DNA from: Novosphingobium sp. Fuku2-ISO-50
Lineage (GTDB): Bacteria; Pseudomonadota; Alphaproteobacteria; Sphingomonadales; Sphingomonadaceae
Assembly (NCBI RefSeq): GCF_001519055.1
Contig: NZ_KQ954296.1
Span: forward strand, 62,001-126,000
Direction: 5' to 3'
Length of the DNA stretch: 64,000 nucleotides
How positions within the stretch are numbered: position 1 is the stretch's first letter; each line of letters begins with the position of its first letter. Positions 43,223-52,709 of this stretch are shown piece by piece. Below the pieces are notes generated by a model. The model saw only the letters and a list, made by a program, of their open reading frames with translations, was not told the DNA's origin and made no database searches. The translations under genes were made by a program, and so were the position numbers.

Positions 43223-46085
43223 GCCCGAACGGCGCGAATGTCGTATCGATCGCCGGAAACAGCAGGCGCGCGGCGGCCAGATCGCGCGCCGCGCCATCGG
43301 CCTTGCCCGCCTGGCGCCGGACCAGCGCGCGCAAGTAATAGGCTTCTGCGCTGGCCGGATTGATGTCGAGCGCGGTGTCGAGATCGCCGCCCGCCTGAGT
43401 CAGATCATGCTGACGCAGACGGGCCAGCGCGCGGCCTTCGAGCGAAAGCGTCGCGAGTTGATCGCTGAGCTGGATCGCGCGCGTGCAGTCGGCCGCGGCG
43501 CCTTCGAGATCGGCGTCGAGCAACCCCTTGAGCCGACAGCGCATATTGAGCAGAACCGCATTGCCCGAACGCTTTTCGACCGCCGCGTCGATTTCGGTCA
43601 GCGCGCCCGCCTTGTCGCCCGCATCGGCCAGCGTTTCGGCCTTGATCGCGCGATAGAACGGTTCGCGATCATCGCCGTTGGCCAGCCCCGCGTCGATCAG
43701 CGCCAGCGCCTTGTCCTTGTCGCCGGTCAGCGCCATCAGCCGCGTGGCAATCGACAGCGCACCGATGTCCGAAGGATCGAGATCGAGCGCGGCGCGCATG
43801 TCGGCAAGCGCGCTCTTGCGATCACCGATCGCCTGATAGAGCTCCGAACGCTCGCGCAAGGTCGCCTTGTCCTTGGTCAGCGCCAGCGCCTTGCCGAGAT
43901 CGGCAATCCCCGCGCGGGGATCAAGCTCAAGCGCATGGAACATCGCGCGCATCCGGTATCGCGCCGCGTCGTCCGACTTTTCGCCGATCCACCGGTCGAT
44001 CAGCGCGGCCGACCGATCGAACAGATGATCGCGCCGGGCCTGTTCGACGCCTTGCCAGGGCGCGGGATAGCCCGCCACCGTGCGCAGCTTTGGCGCGCGA
44101 TTGGCAAATTCGACATCTTCGCGCCGCATCGCCGGGATCGCCGAGGCGGGAACCTCGCCCCCGTCGATCGTGAACGTGATCGCATAGGCAAATGTGCCGT
44201 CGCGCAATTGGGCATGAAGCGTGTTGCCCCCGGCGCCGGGCTGATTGAGCGTTTCATCCGCGATACCCTCCATCGCGATGCCTTCGCCATGGCGCGGCAG
44301 GAGAATGCTGGAGGTGATCAGCTTGTTTTCCGGATCGCCCAGCGCGACCGGAACATCCTGCCAGATCGCGCGGGTGCGGTCGGGGTAGCTCGTCGTGCCG
44401 AGCATGCCGGGATTGAACGTATAGCGGCTGTCGGCGCGTTTCCACGTCGGCATGGCAAAGCCTTCGCCCCGGATCGTCGCCGCGCCCGTGGCGGGATCAT
44501 AGGCAAAAGTCGGCCGCAACAGGACTGCGCCGAACCCGCCGCCCGAAAGCAGCTTGCGCAAGATATTGGCGCGCGTTTCGGCATCGAGCCCGGCGACAAG
44601 GCTGTTGAGCTGCCCCGCCAGCGCGCCGTGCGCATGCCCTTCGATCACGATCGGCGCAAACATGCCGATCCCGGCGCGCATGTCGATGTCGTTATGAATT
44701 TCGACAACGGGATGCGCGGGCGCACGCGCCGGCGCCTTGACCAGACTGGCCCCGGCGGCACGCAGCGGCAAGACCCAGTGATAAGGCGGCACATCGTCGA
44801 GATCCGCCTCACGCGTGCCGAGCGCCGTGCCGTCGAGCCACAAGGTCGCCCCACCGGGATGCGCCAGCACCATGACATGATTGAACGCCATGACCGACGG
44901 CAGCCGTTCGCTCAGCAGATCGCCATTGCCCAGATTGGCCAGCGCCGCCTCTGCCTCGATTCCCAGCTTGCCCAAAATCGCCAGCAGCAGCAGCGTCTTG
45001 GCCTTGCAATCGCCATACCGCAGCGACCAGGTCTGCTCCGGCGTTTGCGGGACGAGATTGCCGCCTTCCATGCTGACCGCGAAATAGCGGATCTTGTCCT
45101 GCACCAGTTGCAGCGCCATCGCCGTGCGGCGGCGCGGGTCGGCGCTCGCAGCGGCGATGCGGGCGACTTCCTGATCGAGATCGCCGCCCTGTTTGATCGC
45201 GGCGGCAGCGCTGTCGGTGCGATAGAGCGGGGCCATCGTGCGGCTGACTTCGGCCCAGTCGGCAAAGTCGGACAGTTCGATCAGCGAGGGTCGTGCATAG
45301 CGGCCCGGTGCCCTCGGCGCGGAATCGGGTTGTTTGGCAACGGGGAGCGTGACGGACAGTTCGTGCCAGCCTGCGCTCGAATGCGTCGCCTGATCGGGAC
45401 TGACCCCGGTGAGACAGGATTTCCAGCGGATCGCATCGCCATCGCGCCACAGCACGCGCGCCCGGCCAAAGCCCAGCGAGACGGGCTGCGCCACCAGCAG
45501 CGCGGCGGCATTGCCATGCCCTGCCAGCACCGGATCATGCTGAGTCACCGACATGCGCACATCGAGCACATCGCCCACCCGCAAGCCTTCGACCAGCATG
45601 GTCGCGGTCAGCAAGCCATTGAGCTGCAGCGATTCAAGCTCTGCCTCGCGGCGCAGGACCTGAAACCGGCTTCCCCCGGCCAGCACGTCGATCCGCTGCG
45701 CTCCGCGCAAGATCGTGATCGCGTGAATGATCAGATCGCCGTGATCTGGCGCCCAGGTCGCCGTCACCGTGCCGACGCGAGTCAGCGCCTCGGGCGTGTC
45801 GATACGAACCGCATTGTCGAAATAGCCCCAGACCGTGCCGTGATCGATGCGTGTCTGGGTATCGATCACCCGCTGTTGCGGCTGGGTCGCGTCAGAAGAG
45901 GCCGCGCTGTCGATCGGAATCGGCGTGACCCAGTCGGGCAGCGGCTGATAGAGCGGCTTGTCCCCCGCGTGCGCAGGTTCCGAAATCGATGCCAGCGCGA
46001 TCAGCAGCAAACCGGTCCGTCCGACACCACGCAATCCCCGGCGATGGCCGCGTCGCCTGCCTGATCCCTGCCCCGTTTCCTTCAT
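43212..46085 (-). CDS. DUF3857 / transglutaminase-like exported protein with TPRs
   Basis: A 957-residue exported protein. After a basic N-terminus comes a signal sequence (about 24-40, ends PAHAG), then a DUF3857 domain (about 60-240), a transglutaminase-like domain with Cys360 (RYGDCKAKT), His403 (FNHVMVLAHP) and Asp418 (WLDGT), a second beta domain, and TPR-like helices over the last ~250 residues. The full catalytic triad is present, so a protease or transglutaminase reaction is possible; the substrate is unknown. ATG 46085 gives the signal peptide. A longer frame upstream is Arg-rich and antisense to the neighbouring promoter. Confidence 0.82.
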   Translation of the reverse strand: MKETGQGSGRRRGHRRGLRGVGRTGLLLIALASISEPAHAGDKPLYQPLPDWVTPIPIDSAASSDATQPQQRVIDTQTRIDHGTVWGYFDNAVRIDTPEALTRVGTVTATWAPDHGDLIIHAITILRGAQRIDVLAGGSRFQVLRREAELESLQLNGLLTATMLVEGLRVGDVLDVRMSVTQHDPVLAGHGNAAALLVAQPVSLGFGRARVLWRDGDAIRWKSCLTGVSPDQATHSSAGWHELSVTLPVAKQPDSAPRAPGRYARPSLIELSDFADWAEVSRTMAPLYRTDSAAAAIKQGGDLDQEVARIAAASADPRRRTAMALQLVQDKIRYFAVSMEGGNLVPQTPEQTWSLRYGDCKAKTLLLLAILGKLGIEAEAALANLGNGDLLSERLPSVMAFNHVMVLAHPGGATLWLDGTALGTREADLDDVPPYHWVLPLRAAGASLVKAPARAPAHPVVEIHNDIDMRAGIGMFAPIVIEGHAHGALAGQLNSLVAGLDAETRANILRKLLSGGGFGAVLLRPTFAYDPATGAATIRGEGFAMPTWKRADSRYTFNPGMLGTTSYPDRTRAIWQDVPVALGDPENKLITSSILLPRHGEGIAMEGIADETLNQPGAGGNTLHAQLRDGTFAYAITFTIDGGEVPASAIPAMRREDVEFANRAPKLRTVAGYPAPWQGVEQARRDHLFDRSAALIDRWIGEKSDDAARYRMRAMFHALELDPRAGIADLGKALALTKDKATLRERSELYQAIGDRKSALADMRAALDLDPSDIGALSIATRLMALTGDKDKALALIDAGLANGDDREPFYRAIKAETLADAGDKAGALTEIDAAVEKRSGNAVLLNMRCRLKGLLDADLEGAAADCTRAIQLSDQLATLSLEGRALARLRQHDLTQAGGDLDTALDINPASAEAYYLRALVRRQAGKADGAARDLAAARLLFPAIDTTFAPFGLSW

Positions 46086-46249
46086 TGCCCTGCCGTGTCC
46101 GCCCCATTCGATGAATGGCACCACAGCTATCAGCAAACGCCCGAATGAAAAGCGCAATCGGGTCCACATGCCAACGAAGCCGGGGCACCGGATTCGCCTG
46201 CCGCAAGGGAAGGCAAATCCGGCGCGCGGCAACCGGTCCTGTCGATCCG

Positions 46250-46807
46250 TCAGCGACGACCGTGATCGCCGCCGTATTCGCCGTGGCCACCGCCCGCATG
46301 GCCGCCGCCCTGGTAGCCACCGCCGCGATAGCCGCCGCCCTGATACCCGCCATGGTAGGCCTGAACCGCGTAGCCGCCACGATACCCACCGGCATAACCG
46401 CCGCGATACCCGCCAACCACAAACGGACGGGCATAGCGGGCGCCGCCGTACCACCAGCCGCCGTCATGCCAGCCCCAACCGAGGTTGGCGTAATACGAGG
46501 CGGGATAGCAGTATCCGTCATAGCCCGGATAAGCATTGTAGCAGCCGACCTGCGGCGCATAAGCGACCGGCGCAGGCACATAGGCGACCGGAGCCGGAGC
46601 GGCATAAGGGCCATGGTCCGACGCAATCGCGGCGCCGGCGATCAGCCCGATCAAGCCCGCAGCAACCGCAATCCCGGCGCCGTCGCCGCCGTGGCGTTCA
46701 TACCCCCAGGGACGTGCTTCGGCAGGAGCGGCCCCCGCCAGCAAACCGGCCGCCAGCGTGGCGGTCAATGCAGTACCCAGAATGGCCTTCTTGAAGTATC
46801 CCGTCAT
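46250..46807 (-). CDS. Gly/Tyr-rich secreted protein of unknown function
   Basis: A 185-residue protein with a signal peptide (about 1-32, ends PAEARP), a hydrophobic Ala/Gly stretch (46-63, GIAVAAGLIGLIAGAAIA), an Ala/Pro/Val segment (APVAYVPAPVAY), and a Gly/Tyr/His-rich tail of GGYRGGYAGG-like repeats. I do not recognise a catalytic domain. Similar short exported Gly-rich proteins are common in sphingomonads. The start follows AAGGAGG at 7 bases. It lies alone, divergent from the aldehyde dehydrogenase gene. Confidence 0.75.
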   Translation of the reverse strand: MTGYFKKAILGTALTATLAAGLLAGAAPAEARPWGYERHGGDGAGIAVAAGLIGLIAGAAIASDHGPYAAPAPVAYVPAPVAYAPQVGCYNAYPGYDGYCYPASYYANLGWGWHDGGWWYGGARYARPFVVGGYRGGYAGGYRGGYAVQAYHGGYQGGGYRGGGYQGGGHAGGGHGEYGGDHGRR

Positions 46808-47047
46808 GATACGCCTCCTTGTCGGCGTTGCCGGGGAGTTCGTTTTGCACCCCGGCAGCGATTCGTTTCCATGTCGTTATCTCTACGCCTGCCAAGCTGA
46901 ACGCCGCAGGACGCGCGAATGCAGCGTCCGTTCATCTTTCGCCCGTCGACGCAAAAACGGCAGCAGGCGATTGCGCGGCCCCTTGTTATGCTATAGTTCA
47001 TATCAATAAGCGCGATCTCATCGCCATTTTCCGGGAGAGCTTTGATC

Positions 47048-48448
47048 ATGGAATTCACCCGTTTGAACCCGATCACGGGGGCCATCGCATCATCGGCTGT
47101 GGCGATGCAGGCACAGGACATGGCGGCGATTGCCGCGCGCGCCGCCGCGGCGCAACCGGCCTGGGGCGCGCAAGGGCCCAATGCGCGGCGCATCGTGCTG
47201 AACCGCGCCGCCGCCGCGCTCGAAGCGCGCAAGGATGATTTCGTGGCGGCGATGATGGGCGAAATCGGCGCAACGGCGGGTTGGGCGATGTTCAACCTCG
47301 GCCTTGCCGCATCGATGGTGCGCGAGGCCGCCGCGCTGACCACGCAGATCGGCGGCGAAGTGATCCCTTCGGACAAACCGGGGTGCCTGGCCATGGCCTT
47401 GCGCGAGCCGGTCGGGGTGATTCTGGGCATTGCGCCGTGGAATGCGCCGATCATCCTGGGCGTGCGCGCGATCGCGGTGCCGCTCGCTTGCGGCAATGCG
47501 GTGATCCTGAAAGCGAGCGAGATCTGCCCGCGCACCCATGCCCTGATCATCGAAGCCTTTGCCGAGGCAGGCTTTCCCGAGGGGCTGGTGCAAGTCGTCA
47601 CCAATGCGCCTGCCGATGCGGGCGATGTGGTCGGCGCGCTGATCGACGCGCCGCAGGTCAAGCGCATCAATTTCACCGGATCGACCGCTGTCGGCCGGAT
47701 CATCGCCACGCGCGCGGCGCAAAATCTGAAGCCCTGCCTGCTCGAACTGGGCGGCAAGGCGCCGTTGCTGGTGCTTGAAGACGCCGATCTTGACGAAGCG
47801 GTCAAGGCCGCCGCGTTCGGCGCATTCATGAACCAGGGGCAGATCTGCATGTCGACCGAGCGGATCATCGTGACAGAGGCCGTCGCCGATGCCTTTGCCG
47901 AGGCCTTTCGCGCCAAAGTCGCTTCGATGGCGGTCGGCGACCCGCGCGAAGGCACGACGCCGCTGGGCGCGGTGGTCGATGCCAGGACCGTGACGCATTG
48001 TCGCGGCCTGATCGACGACGCGCTGGCGCATGGCGCGACATTGCTGACCGGGGGCGAAACCCTCGCCAATGTCCTGATGCCCGCGCACGTCGTCGACGGC
48101 GTGACGCAGGCGATGAAGCTGTTTCGCGACGAGAGCTTTGGCCCGGTGGTCGCGATCATTCGCGCGCGCGACGAAGACCATGCGATCGAACTGGCCAACG
48201 ACAGCGAATACGGTTTGTCGGCGGCAGTATTCACCCGCGACACCGCGCGCGGGCTCCGGGTCGCGCGCCAGATCCGCAGCGGCATCTGCCATATCAACGG
48301 GCCGACCGTTCACGACGAGGCGCAAATGCCCTTCGGCGGCGTCGGCGCGTCGGGCTATGGCCGGTTTGGCGGCAAGGCCGGGATCGACAGCTTTACCGAA
48401 CTGCGCTGGATCACCATGGAAACCCAGCCGGGCCATTTCCCGATCTGA
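47048..48448 (+). CDS. Aldehyde dehydrogenase, salicylaldehyde/vanillin dehydrogenase-like
   Basis: A 466-residue NAD(P)-dependent aldehyde dehydrogenase. The catalytic Cys267 is in NQGQICMSTERI and the general base Glu233 in LLELGGKAPL. The sequence around IAPWNAPIILGVRAIAVPLACGNAVILKASE resembles salicylaldehyde/vanillin/benzaldehyde dehydrogenases. Start 47048 follows GGGAGA; a TTG lies two codons upstream. It is followed by a terminator and the convergent TauD-type gene. Aromatic aldehyde oxidation is the best guess. Confidence 0.88.
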   Translation: MEFTRLNPITGAIASSAVAMQAQDMAAIAARAAAAQPAWGAQGPNARRIVLNRAAAALEARKDDFVAAMMGEIGATAGWAMFNLGLAASMVREAAALTTQIGGEVIPSDKPGCLAMALREPVGVILGIAPWNAPIILGVRAIAVPLACGNAVILKASEICPRTHALIIEAFAEAGFPEGLVQVVTNAPADAGDVVGALIDAPQVKRINFTGSTAVGRIIATRAAQNLKPCLLELGGKAPLLVLEDADLDEAVKAAAFGAFMNQGQICMSTERIIVTEAVADAFAEAFRAKVASMAVGDPREGTTPLGAVVDARTVTHCRGLIDDALAHGATLLTGGETLANVLMPAHVVDGVTQAMKLFRDESFGPVVAIIRARDEDHAIELANDSEYGLSAAVFTRDTARGLRVARQIRSGICHINGPTVHDEAQMPFGGVGASGYGRFGGKAGIDSFTELRWITMETQPGHFPI

Positions 48449-48454
48449 TGCAGG

Positions 48455-48480
48455 CAGGGGCGGTCTCGCGACCGCCCCTG
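48455..48480. terminator. Hairpin terminator between convergent genes
   Basis: An 11-bp perfect stem CAGGGGCGGTC / GACCGCCCCTG with loop TCGC, six bases after the aldehyde dehydrogenase stop and eight before the TauD-type stop. There is no strong U-tract on either side. Confidence 0.7.
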
Positions 48481-48487
48481 ATTCAGA

Positions 48488-49306
48488 TCAGAAGGGCCGA
48501 TCACCCATGATCGTCGCGCGGTTCATCACGCGGTGCGCATCGCCATAGTCATATGTGGCGTAGTGCTGCGTCACGCGGTTGTCCCAGATGGCGACATCGC
48601 CCGCGCGCCATTTCCAGCGCACGGTATATTCGGGCCGGGCGACATGGGCATAGAGCATGGCGAGCAGCGGCTCTGCCATGGGCGGCTCCATACCGACAAT
48701 GCCGGTCGTGAAGCCCTCGCTGACAAAGATCGCCTTTTTCCCGGTGACCGGATGCGTGCGGATGACCGGATGCACCACCGGGGGATTGCTGCGCTTGGCC
48801 GCTGCCAGTTGTTCGGAGCCGAAACGTTCGGCCGGAAACGACTTGGCAAGATCATGCGTCGCCGACAGCGTGCCCAGATAAGTCTTGAGCGTGTCGGGCA
48901 GCGCGTCATAGGCCGCCGTCGCGCTGGCCCAGAGCGTGTCACCGCCGAGCGCGGGCACTTTGCGCGCCAGGAGCACCGCGCCGAGCGACGGGGTTTCGGT
49001 AAAGCTGACATCGCTGTGCCACAGCGCATTGTCGCGCAAATCGTTGAGCGCGGTGTCGAGCAGCATGATCTCGGGCACGCGTTCGCAACGCGGATAGATC
49101 GGATGGATGTGCAACGGGCCGAACCCGGCGGCGAGGTCGCGCTGCTGCTCTTCGGTCAATGCCTGATCGCGAAAGAAGATCACCTGATGCGCCAGCATCA
49201 GCGCTTCGACCGCATCGCGGGTTTGCGCATCGAGCGGTCGCGACAGATCCACCCCTGACACCACCGCCCCGATGGCCGGGGTAAGCTGCTCGATCGTGAT
49301 GTTCAT
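48488..49306 (-). CDS. TauD/TfdA-family alpha-ketoglutarate dioxygenase
   Basis: A 272-residue Fe(II)/2-oxoglutarate-dependent dioxygenase. The iron triad is His97 and Asp99 (LWHSDVSF) with His248 (WDNRVTQHYATYDYGD), and the 2-oxoglutarate arginine is in HRVMNRATIMG. Family members release sulfite from taurine or cleave ether-linked aromatics. I chose ATG 49306, which has GGAG nine bases upstream; ATG 49312 is too close to it. No sulfonate transporter is adjacent, so the substrate is open. Confidence 0.87.
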   Translation of the reverse strand: MNITIEQLTPAIGAVVSGVDLSRPLDAQTRDAVEALMLAHQVIFFRDQALTEEQQRDLAAGFGPLHIHPIYPRCERVPEIMLLDTALNDLRDNALWHSDVSFTETPSLGAVLLARKVPALGGDTLWASATAAYDALPDTLKTYLGTLSATHDLAKSFPAERFGSEQLAAAKRSNPPVVHPVIRTHPVTGKKAIFVSEGFTTGIVGMEPPMAEPLLAMLYAHVARPEYTVRWKWRAGDVAIWDNRVTQHYATYDYGDAHRVMNRATIMGDRPF

Positions 49307-49421
49307 GGTCATCGACTCCACCGCTTGATCGGGATGGGCTTCACGGTTGCAGGGCAGAACCTAAGTCGGAATTCCCATCTGAAGACAGCCTTGTTTCCTG
49401 TATAAGAAAAACTGCATGGCC

Positions 49422-50009
49422 TTATTGCGATTGGCCATTCGCAGGGTCGCGCGGCAGGACGCGAAAGCCCGCGTCCGGGCGAACCCAGATCACCCGCTGA
49501 TCGGGAAAGACGGCAGCACTGCCGGTAATTCGCGCGCGCGCCACGAAGCCTGCGGCCACCGGCACATAGATGGTGCAAATCTCGCGATTGATCGCCGATC
49601 CCATCGCATCGGTGATCTGAATCAGCAGGGGAAGCGCATGATCGGCGGGCACCGGTCGATCGAAATAGCGCAGCTTTGCGGCCAGCGCCTGTTCGCGGCG
49701 GACCGTACCGCACACCGCGCCGTCGCGCAGCGTGACCGGGGTTTCGATATCCATGGTCAAGGGCTGGGTCGGGTCCGGCAAGATCGTGGCGGTGTTGATC
49801 CAGCCGCCGTCGCTTTCGCGGCGATAGGCGGAGATCGACCGGCAGGTGCGGCTCACCCGGTCGGGTTCATAGCACTGCACCATACCCGATTTCGCCGGCG
49901 CGAGCGGATCGGCTGCAGGCGGCACGGCCGCGTCGGCGAGAACCATCGTGGCAAGGAACAGACCGGCAGGAACCAGAGGCAGCATGACGAAATCCCGTTC
50001 GATGACCAT
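49422..50009 (-). CDS. Exported protein of unknown function
   Basis: A 195-residue protein with a signal-peptide-like start (LVPAGLFLATMVLADAAVPPA) and a mature part of about 165 residues that has four cysteines (VQCYEPD, RTCRSI, AVCGTV, EICTIYVP), suggesting two disulfides. I do not recognise a family. The mid-part (TCRSISAYRRESDGGWINTATILPDPTQPL) looks like a beta-rich periplasmic domain. ATG 50009 is used; ATG 49985 would also give a signal peptide. It stands alone. Confidence 0.6.
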   Translation of the reverse strand: MVIERDFVMLPLVPAGLFLATMVLADAAVPPAADPLAPAKSGMVQCYEPDRVSRTCRSISAYRRESDGGWINTATILPDPTQPLTMDIETPVTLRDGAVCGTVRREQALAAKLRYFDRPVPADHALPLLIQITDAMGSAINREICTIYVPVAAGFVARARITGSAAVFPDQRVIWVRPDAGFRVLPRDPANGQSQ

Positions 50010-50158
50010 GGCAACGCCGTTCCGCAATAAGCCCGACTTGGCCACGATCAACAAAAATGCCGATGGGAGGTGAAATGACCTGCAAAAGCGGGCAGGAGCA
50101 GGCGCTTGCCACATGATTCGGCACCCTTTTTCATTCTCTCTGATCCGGACCCGAGCCC

Positions 50159-51073
50159 ATGCCCCCCCGCAAGCCTATCGATCGCCGCGCCGCGATGATC
50201 ATGGTCGTTCTGTGCCTGATCTGGGGGACACAGCAGGTCGTGATCAAACTTGCCGCCCCGGCGATGAGCGCGACTTTGCAGATGAGCCTGCGTTCCGGGC
50301 TTGCCGCGATGGGCGCGCTTGGCGTGGCGCTCGCCCGGCGCGAAGCGCACTGGATCGATCGCGCGACGCTGGTGCCGGGGATTCTGGTGGGGGTGTTCTT
50401 CGGTCTGGAATTCGCGCTTTGCGGGGAAGCCTTGCGCTATACGAGCGCATCGCACGTCACCGTCTATCTCTATTCCGCGCCGATTCTGATCGCGATCGGG
50501 CTGGGGTTTGCCCACCGGGACGAGCGATTGCGCCCCGAACAGTGGCTCGGCGTGCTGGTGGCCTTTTCCGGCGTTGCGGTGACCTTTCTGGGGCGGGGCG
50601 ATCCCGGCGCCTATCCGGCGATGCGGTTTGGCGATGCGCTCGCGCTGGGCGGCGCGGCGGCCTGGGCCATCACCGCAATGGTGCTGCGCGGTTCGAAGCT
50701 GGCCAATGCACCGGCCACGGTCACGCTGTTTTATCAATTGGTCGGCGCCGGAGTCGAAGCCGGAGCGATGGCCTTTGCCATGGGCGAAACCGCCGTGCAC
50801 CCGACGCTCGGGCTGGGCCTGGCGCTGGCCTGGCAAGTGCTGGTAGTCGCCTTTGCCAGCTATCTGACGTGGTTTGCCCTGCTGCGCCGTTATAGCGCGG
50901 CACGGCTTGGCGTGCTCAGTTTCATGACGCCGGTGTTTGGCGTCGCAGGCGGCATCATTCTGCTGGGTGATCGCATCGACGCCGGTTTTGCCATCGGCGC
51001 GGTGATGATTCTGGGCGGAATCGTCTTTGCCACCACCGGCCTGTCGCGCCGACGCCGCGAGGGGCATGCCTGA
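50159..51073 (+). CDS. EamA/DMT-family transporter
   Basis: A 304-residue inner-membrane protein with ten predicted helices and two EamA repeats (about 15-145 and 160-295). The first repeat begins MVVLCLIWGTQQVVIKLA and the second ends FGVAGGIILLGDRIDAGFAIGAVMILGGIV. Such proteins export amino acids or other metabolites. No partner gene indicates a substrate. Confidence 0.88.
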   Translation: MPPRKPIDRRAAMIMVVLCLIWGTQQVVIKLAAPAMSATLQMSLRSGLAAMGALGVALARREAHWIDRATLVPGILVGVFFGLEFALCGEALRYTSASHVTVYLYSAPILIAIGLGFAHRDERLRPEQWLGVLVAFSGVAVTFLGRGDPGAYPAMRFGDALALGGAAAWAITAMVLRGSKLANAPATVTLFYQLVGAGVEAGAMAFAMGETAVHPTLGLGLALAWQVLVVAFASYLTWFALLRRYSAARLGVLSFMTPVFGVAGGIILLGDRIDAGFAIGAVMILGGIVFATTGLSRRRREGHA

Positions 51074-51083
51074 AATACCCAGC

Positions 51084-51101
51084 TTAGGGGATTTCCCCTA
51101 A
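51084..51101. promoter_or_regulatory. 18-bp palindrome upstream of HD-GYP gene
   Basis: TTAGGGGA-TT-TCCCCTAA has 8-bp arms. It is 11 bases after the DMT gene stop and 108 bases before the HD-GYP start. It may be an operator for the latter or a weak terminator for the former. A half-site occurs in the bcs leader. Confidence 0.45.
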
Positions 51102-51208
51102 CGCGCCATCAAGCGGAATTCACCCCGCGCTGCCACGGTGCAAAAAACCGGGATGATTCCCGGCAAAGCCGCACTGTTTCAGCCAAATCCAGCATTGCAA
51201 GGGGTGCC

Positions 51209-52606
51209 ATGCTCAAGCGGATAGATCCGTCCGACGTCACACTCGGCATGTTCATCCACAAACTGGAGGGCAACTGGTTCAGCCATCCGTTCTGGAGCGC
51301 GCGCTTTTTGCTGACGGATCCGGTCAAGCTGCAACAATTGCACGCCAGCGCCGTACCGGGCGTCATCATCGATACCGAGCGCGGCCTCGACACCGAGGAC
51401 AGCGCAGTCGACGAACGATCCTCGTCCGGCCCTGCCCCCGCTCAACGCCGCGCGGCGGCGCCTGCCATGCGGCTGCCCGATCCCCCCTCGCCGCCCAATC
51501 TTTCCTCGCCGCCCAATCTTTCCTCGCCGATCGCGCGCACGTTTATAAGCAGCGTCGGCATAAGCAGAGTCGGCAAGGGCCAGGGCAAAGTGTTGTCGGC
51601 TCCGCCCGCCGATGTCGTTCGCGGATTCGGCAAGGCGCAAGCCGTTGCCGAGCGCGGCCTGAAAGTGATGGCCCATGTCTTTCTGGAAATGCGCCTGGGC
51701 AAGGCGATCACCCCGGAAACAGTCACGCCGGTCATCGATTCGATCATCACCTCGGTGCAAAGCAATCCCTTTGCTTTCAATGGCCTGATGCAGTTTCGTC
51801 GCGACAGCGAGCATGTCTATCGCCATGCTCTGGCGACCAGCGCGCTCATGATCGCGCTTGGTCGCAGCCTGCGACTGCAACCGGCCGACATTCATGCCGC
51901 AGGTCAGGCCGGGCTCCTGCTCGATGTCGGTGTCAGCCGGTTGCCGCTGGACGACACGGCGCCGAACCACGATCCGCGCCGATTGCCGCCCGAAATCTGG
52001 CAAAGCCATGTCCGTCTCGGGCATGACTTCATCCTCAAGAGCCGCCTGCCCGAAGCTGTCGCACGCGCCTGCCTTGAACATCACGAGCGCATCGACGGCA
52101 CCGGCTGGCCCAATGCCGCCGGGGGCAGCACCTTGAGCAAGTTGGGGCGGATGGCCGCGATCTGCGATGCCTATGACTTGCTGGTCAGCGGCGGCGAAGG
52201 CCAGCCCGGTCTCGACCCCGGCGAAGCGTTGCGGGACATGAAGCGCGACACGGGCGCCTTCGATGCCGACTTGCTGTCGGTGTTCGAAACGACCATCGGC
52301 ATCTGGCCGACCGGGGCCGTGGTGGAATTGCGCTCGGGCCGGCTTGCCGTGGTGATCGACCAGCATCGCGACGCCCCCGACCGACCGCTGATCGCGGCCT
52401 TCTACGACCCCGCCGGCCGCCGCCCGATCGACGACGTGTGGATCGACCTGACGACATGTTACGGCGCAGATGCGATCACCGGCCCCGGGCTGATCGCCGG
52501 CCTGCCGCCGCCCTGTCAGGCAAGTGCATCCGCCGCGCTCGCCGCCGTGATGGAGCGGATCAAGCCGAGCGCCAAAGCGTCGGCACGGGGCCACAAGGCA
52601 GCCTAA
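51209..52606 (+). CDS. Degenerate HD-GYP domain protein
   Basis: A 465-residue protein with an N-terminal DUF3391-like region (1-60), a Pro/Ser linker containing an 18-bp tandem duplication (PPNLSS twice, 51488-51523), and an HD-GYP domain (about 150-380). Conserved parts include YRHALA (His206), His267, CLEHHERIDGTGWP (290-301) and AAICDAYD. The HD dyad itself is Leu238-Asp239, GK is replaced by VS, and GYP is GWP. Metal binding and c-di-GMP hydrolysis may be lost, leaving a sensor or scaffold role. The C-terminal ~90 residues are an extra domain. Confidence 0.87.
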   Translation: MLKRIDPSDVTLGMFIHKLEGNWFSHPFWSARFLLTDPVKLQQLHASAVPGVIIDTERGLDTEDSAVDERSSSGPAPAQRRAAAPAMRLPDPPSPPNLSSPPNLSSPIARTFISSVGISRVGKGQGKVLSAPPADVVRGFGKAQAVAERGLKVMAHVFLEMRLGKAITPETVTPVIDSIITSVQSNPFAFNGLMQFRRDSEHVYRHALATSALMIALGRSLRLQPADIHAAGQAGLLLDVGVSRLPLDDTAPNHDPRRLPPEIWQSHVRLGHDFILKSRLPEAVARACLEHHERIDGTGWPNAAGGSTLSKLGRMAAICDAYDLLVSGGEGQPGLDPGEALRDMKRDTGAFDADLLSVFETTIGIWPTGAVVELRSGRLAVVIDQHRDAPDRPLIAAFYDPAGRRPIDDVWIDLTTCYGADAITGPGLIAGLPPPCQASASAALAAVMERIKPSAKASARGHKAA

Positions 52607-52709
52607 GCAATTTCCCTGAGGCCTTGCCACCAGGCCGGCGCGAAGACGCATTTACCATGGCGGCCATAGGATCACGCCTGGATCACCCCGCCAGCGGAAA
52701 GCCTCGACG

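Noticed and set aside
43173..46064. A 963-codon open frame on the plus strand
   Set aside because: It is antisense to the DUF3857/transglutaminase-like gene and has the Arg-rich composition of a shadow frame.
46808..47047. A promoter (TTGCGC then TATAGT) before the aldehyde dehydrogenase gene
   Set aside because: The spacing between the boxes is about 15 bases and the -35 is poor, so I did not list it as a feature.
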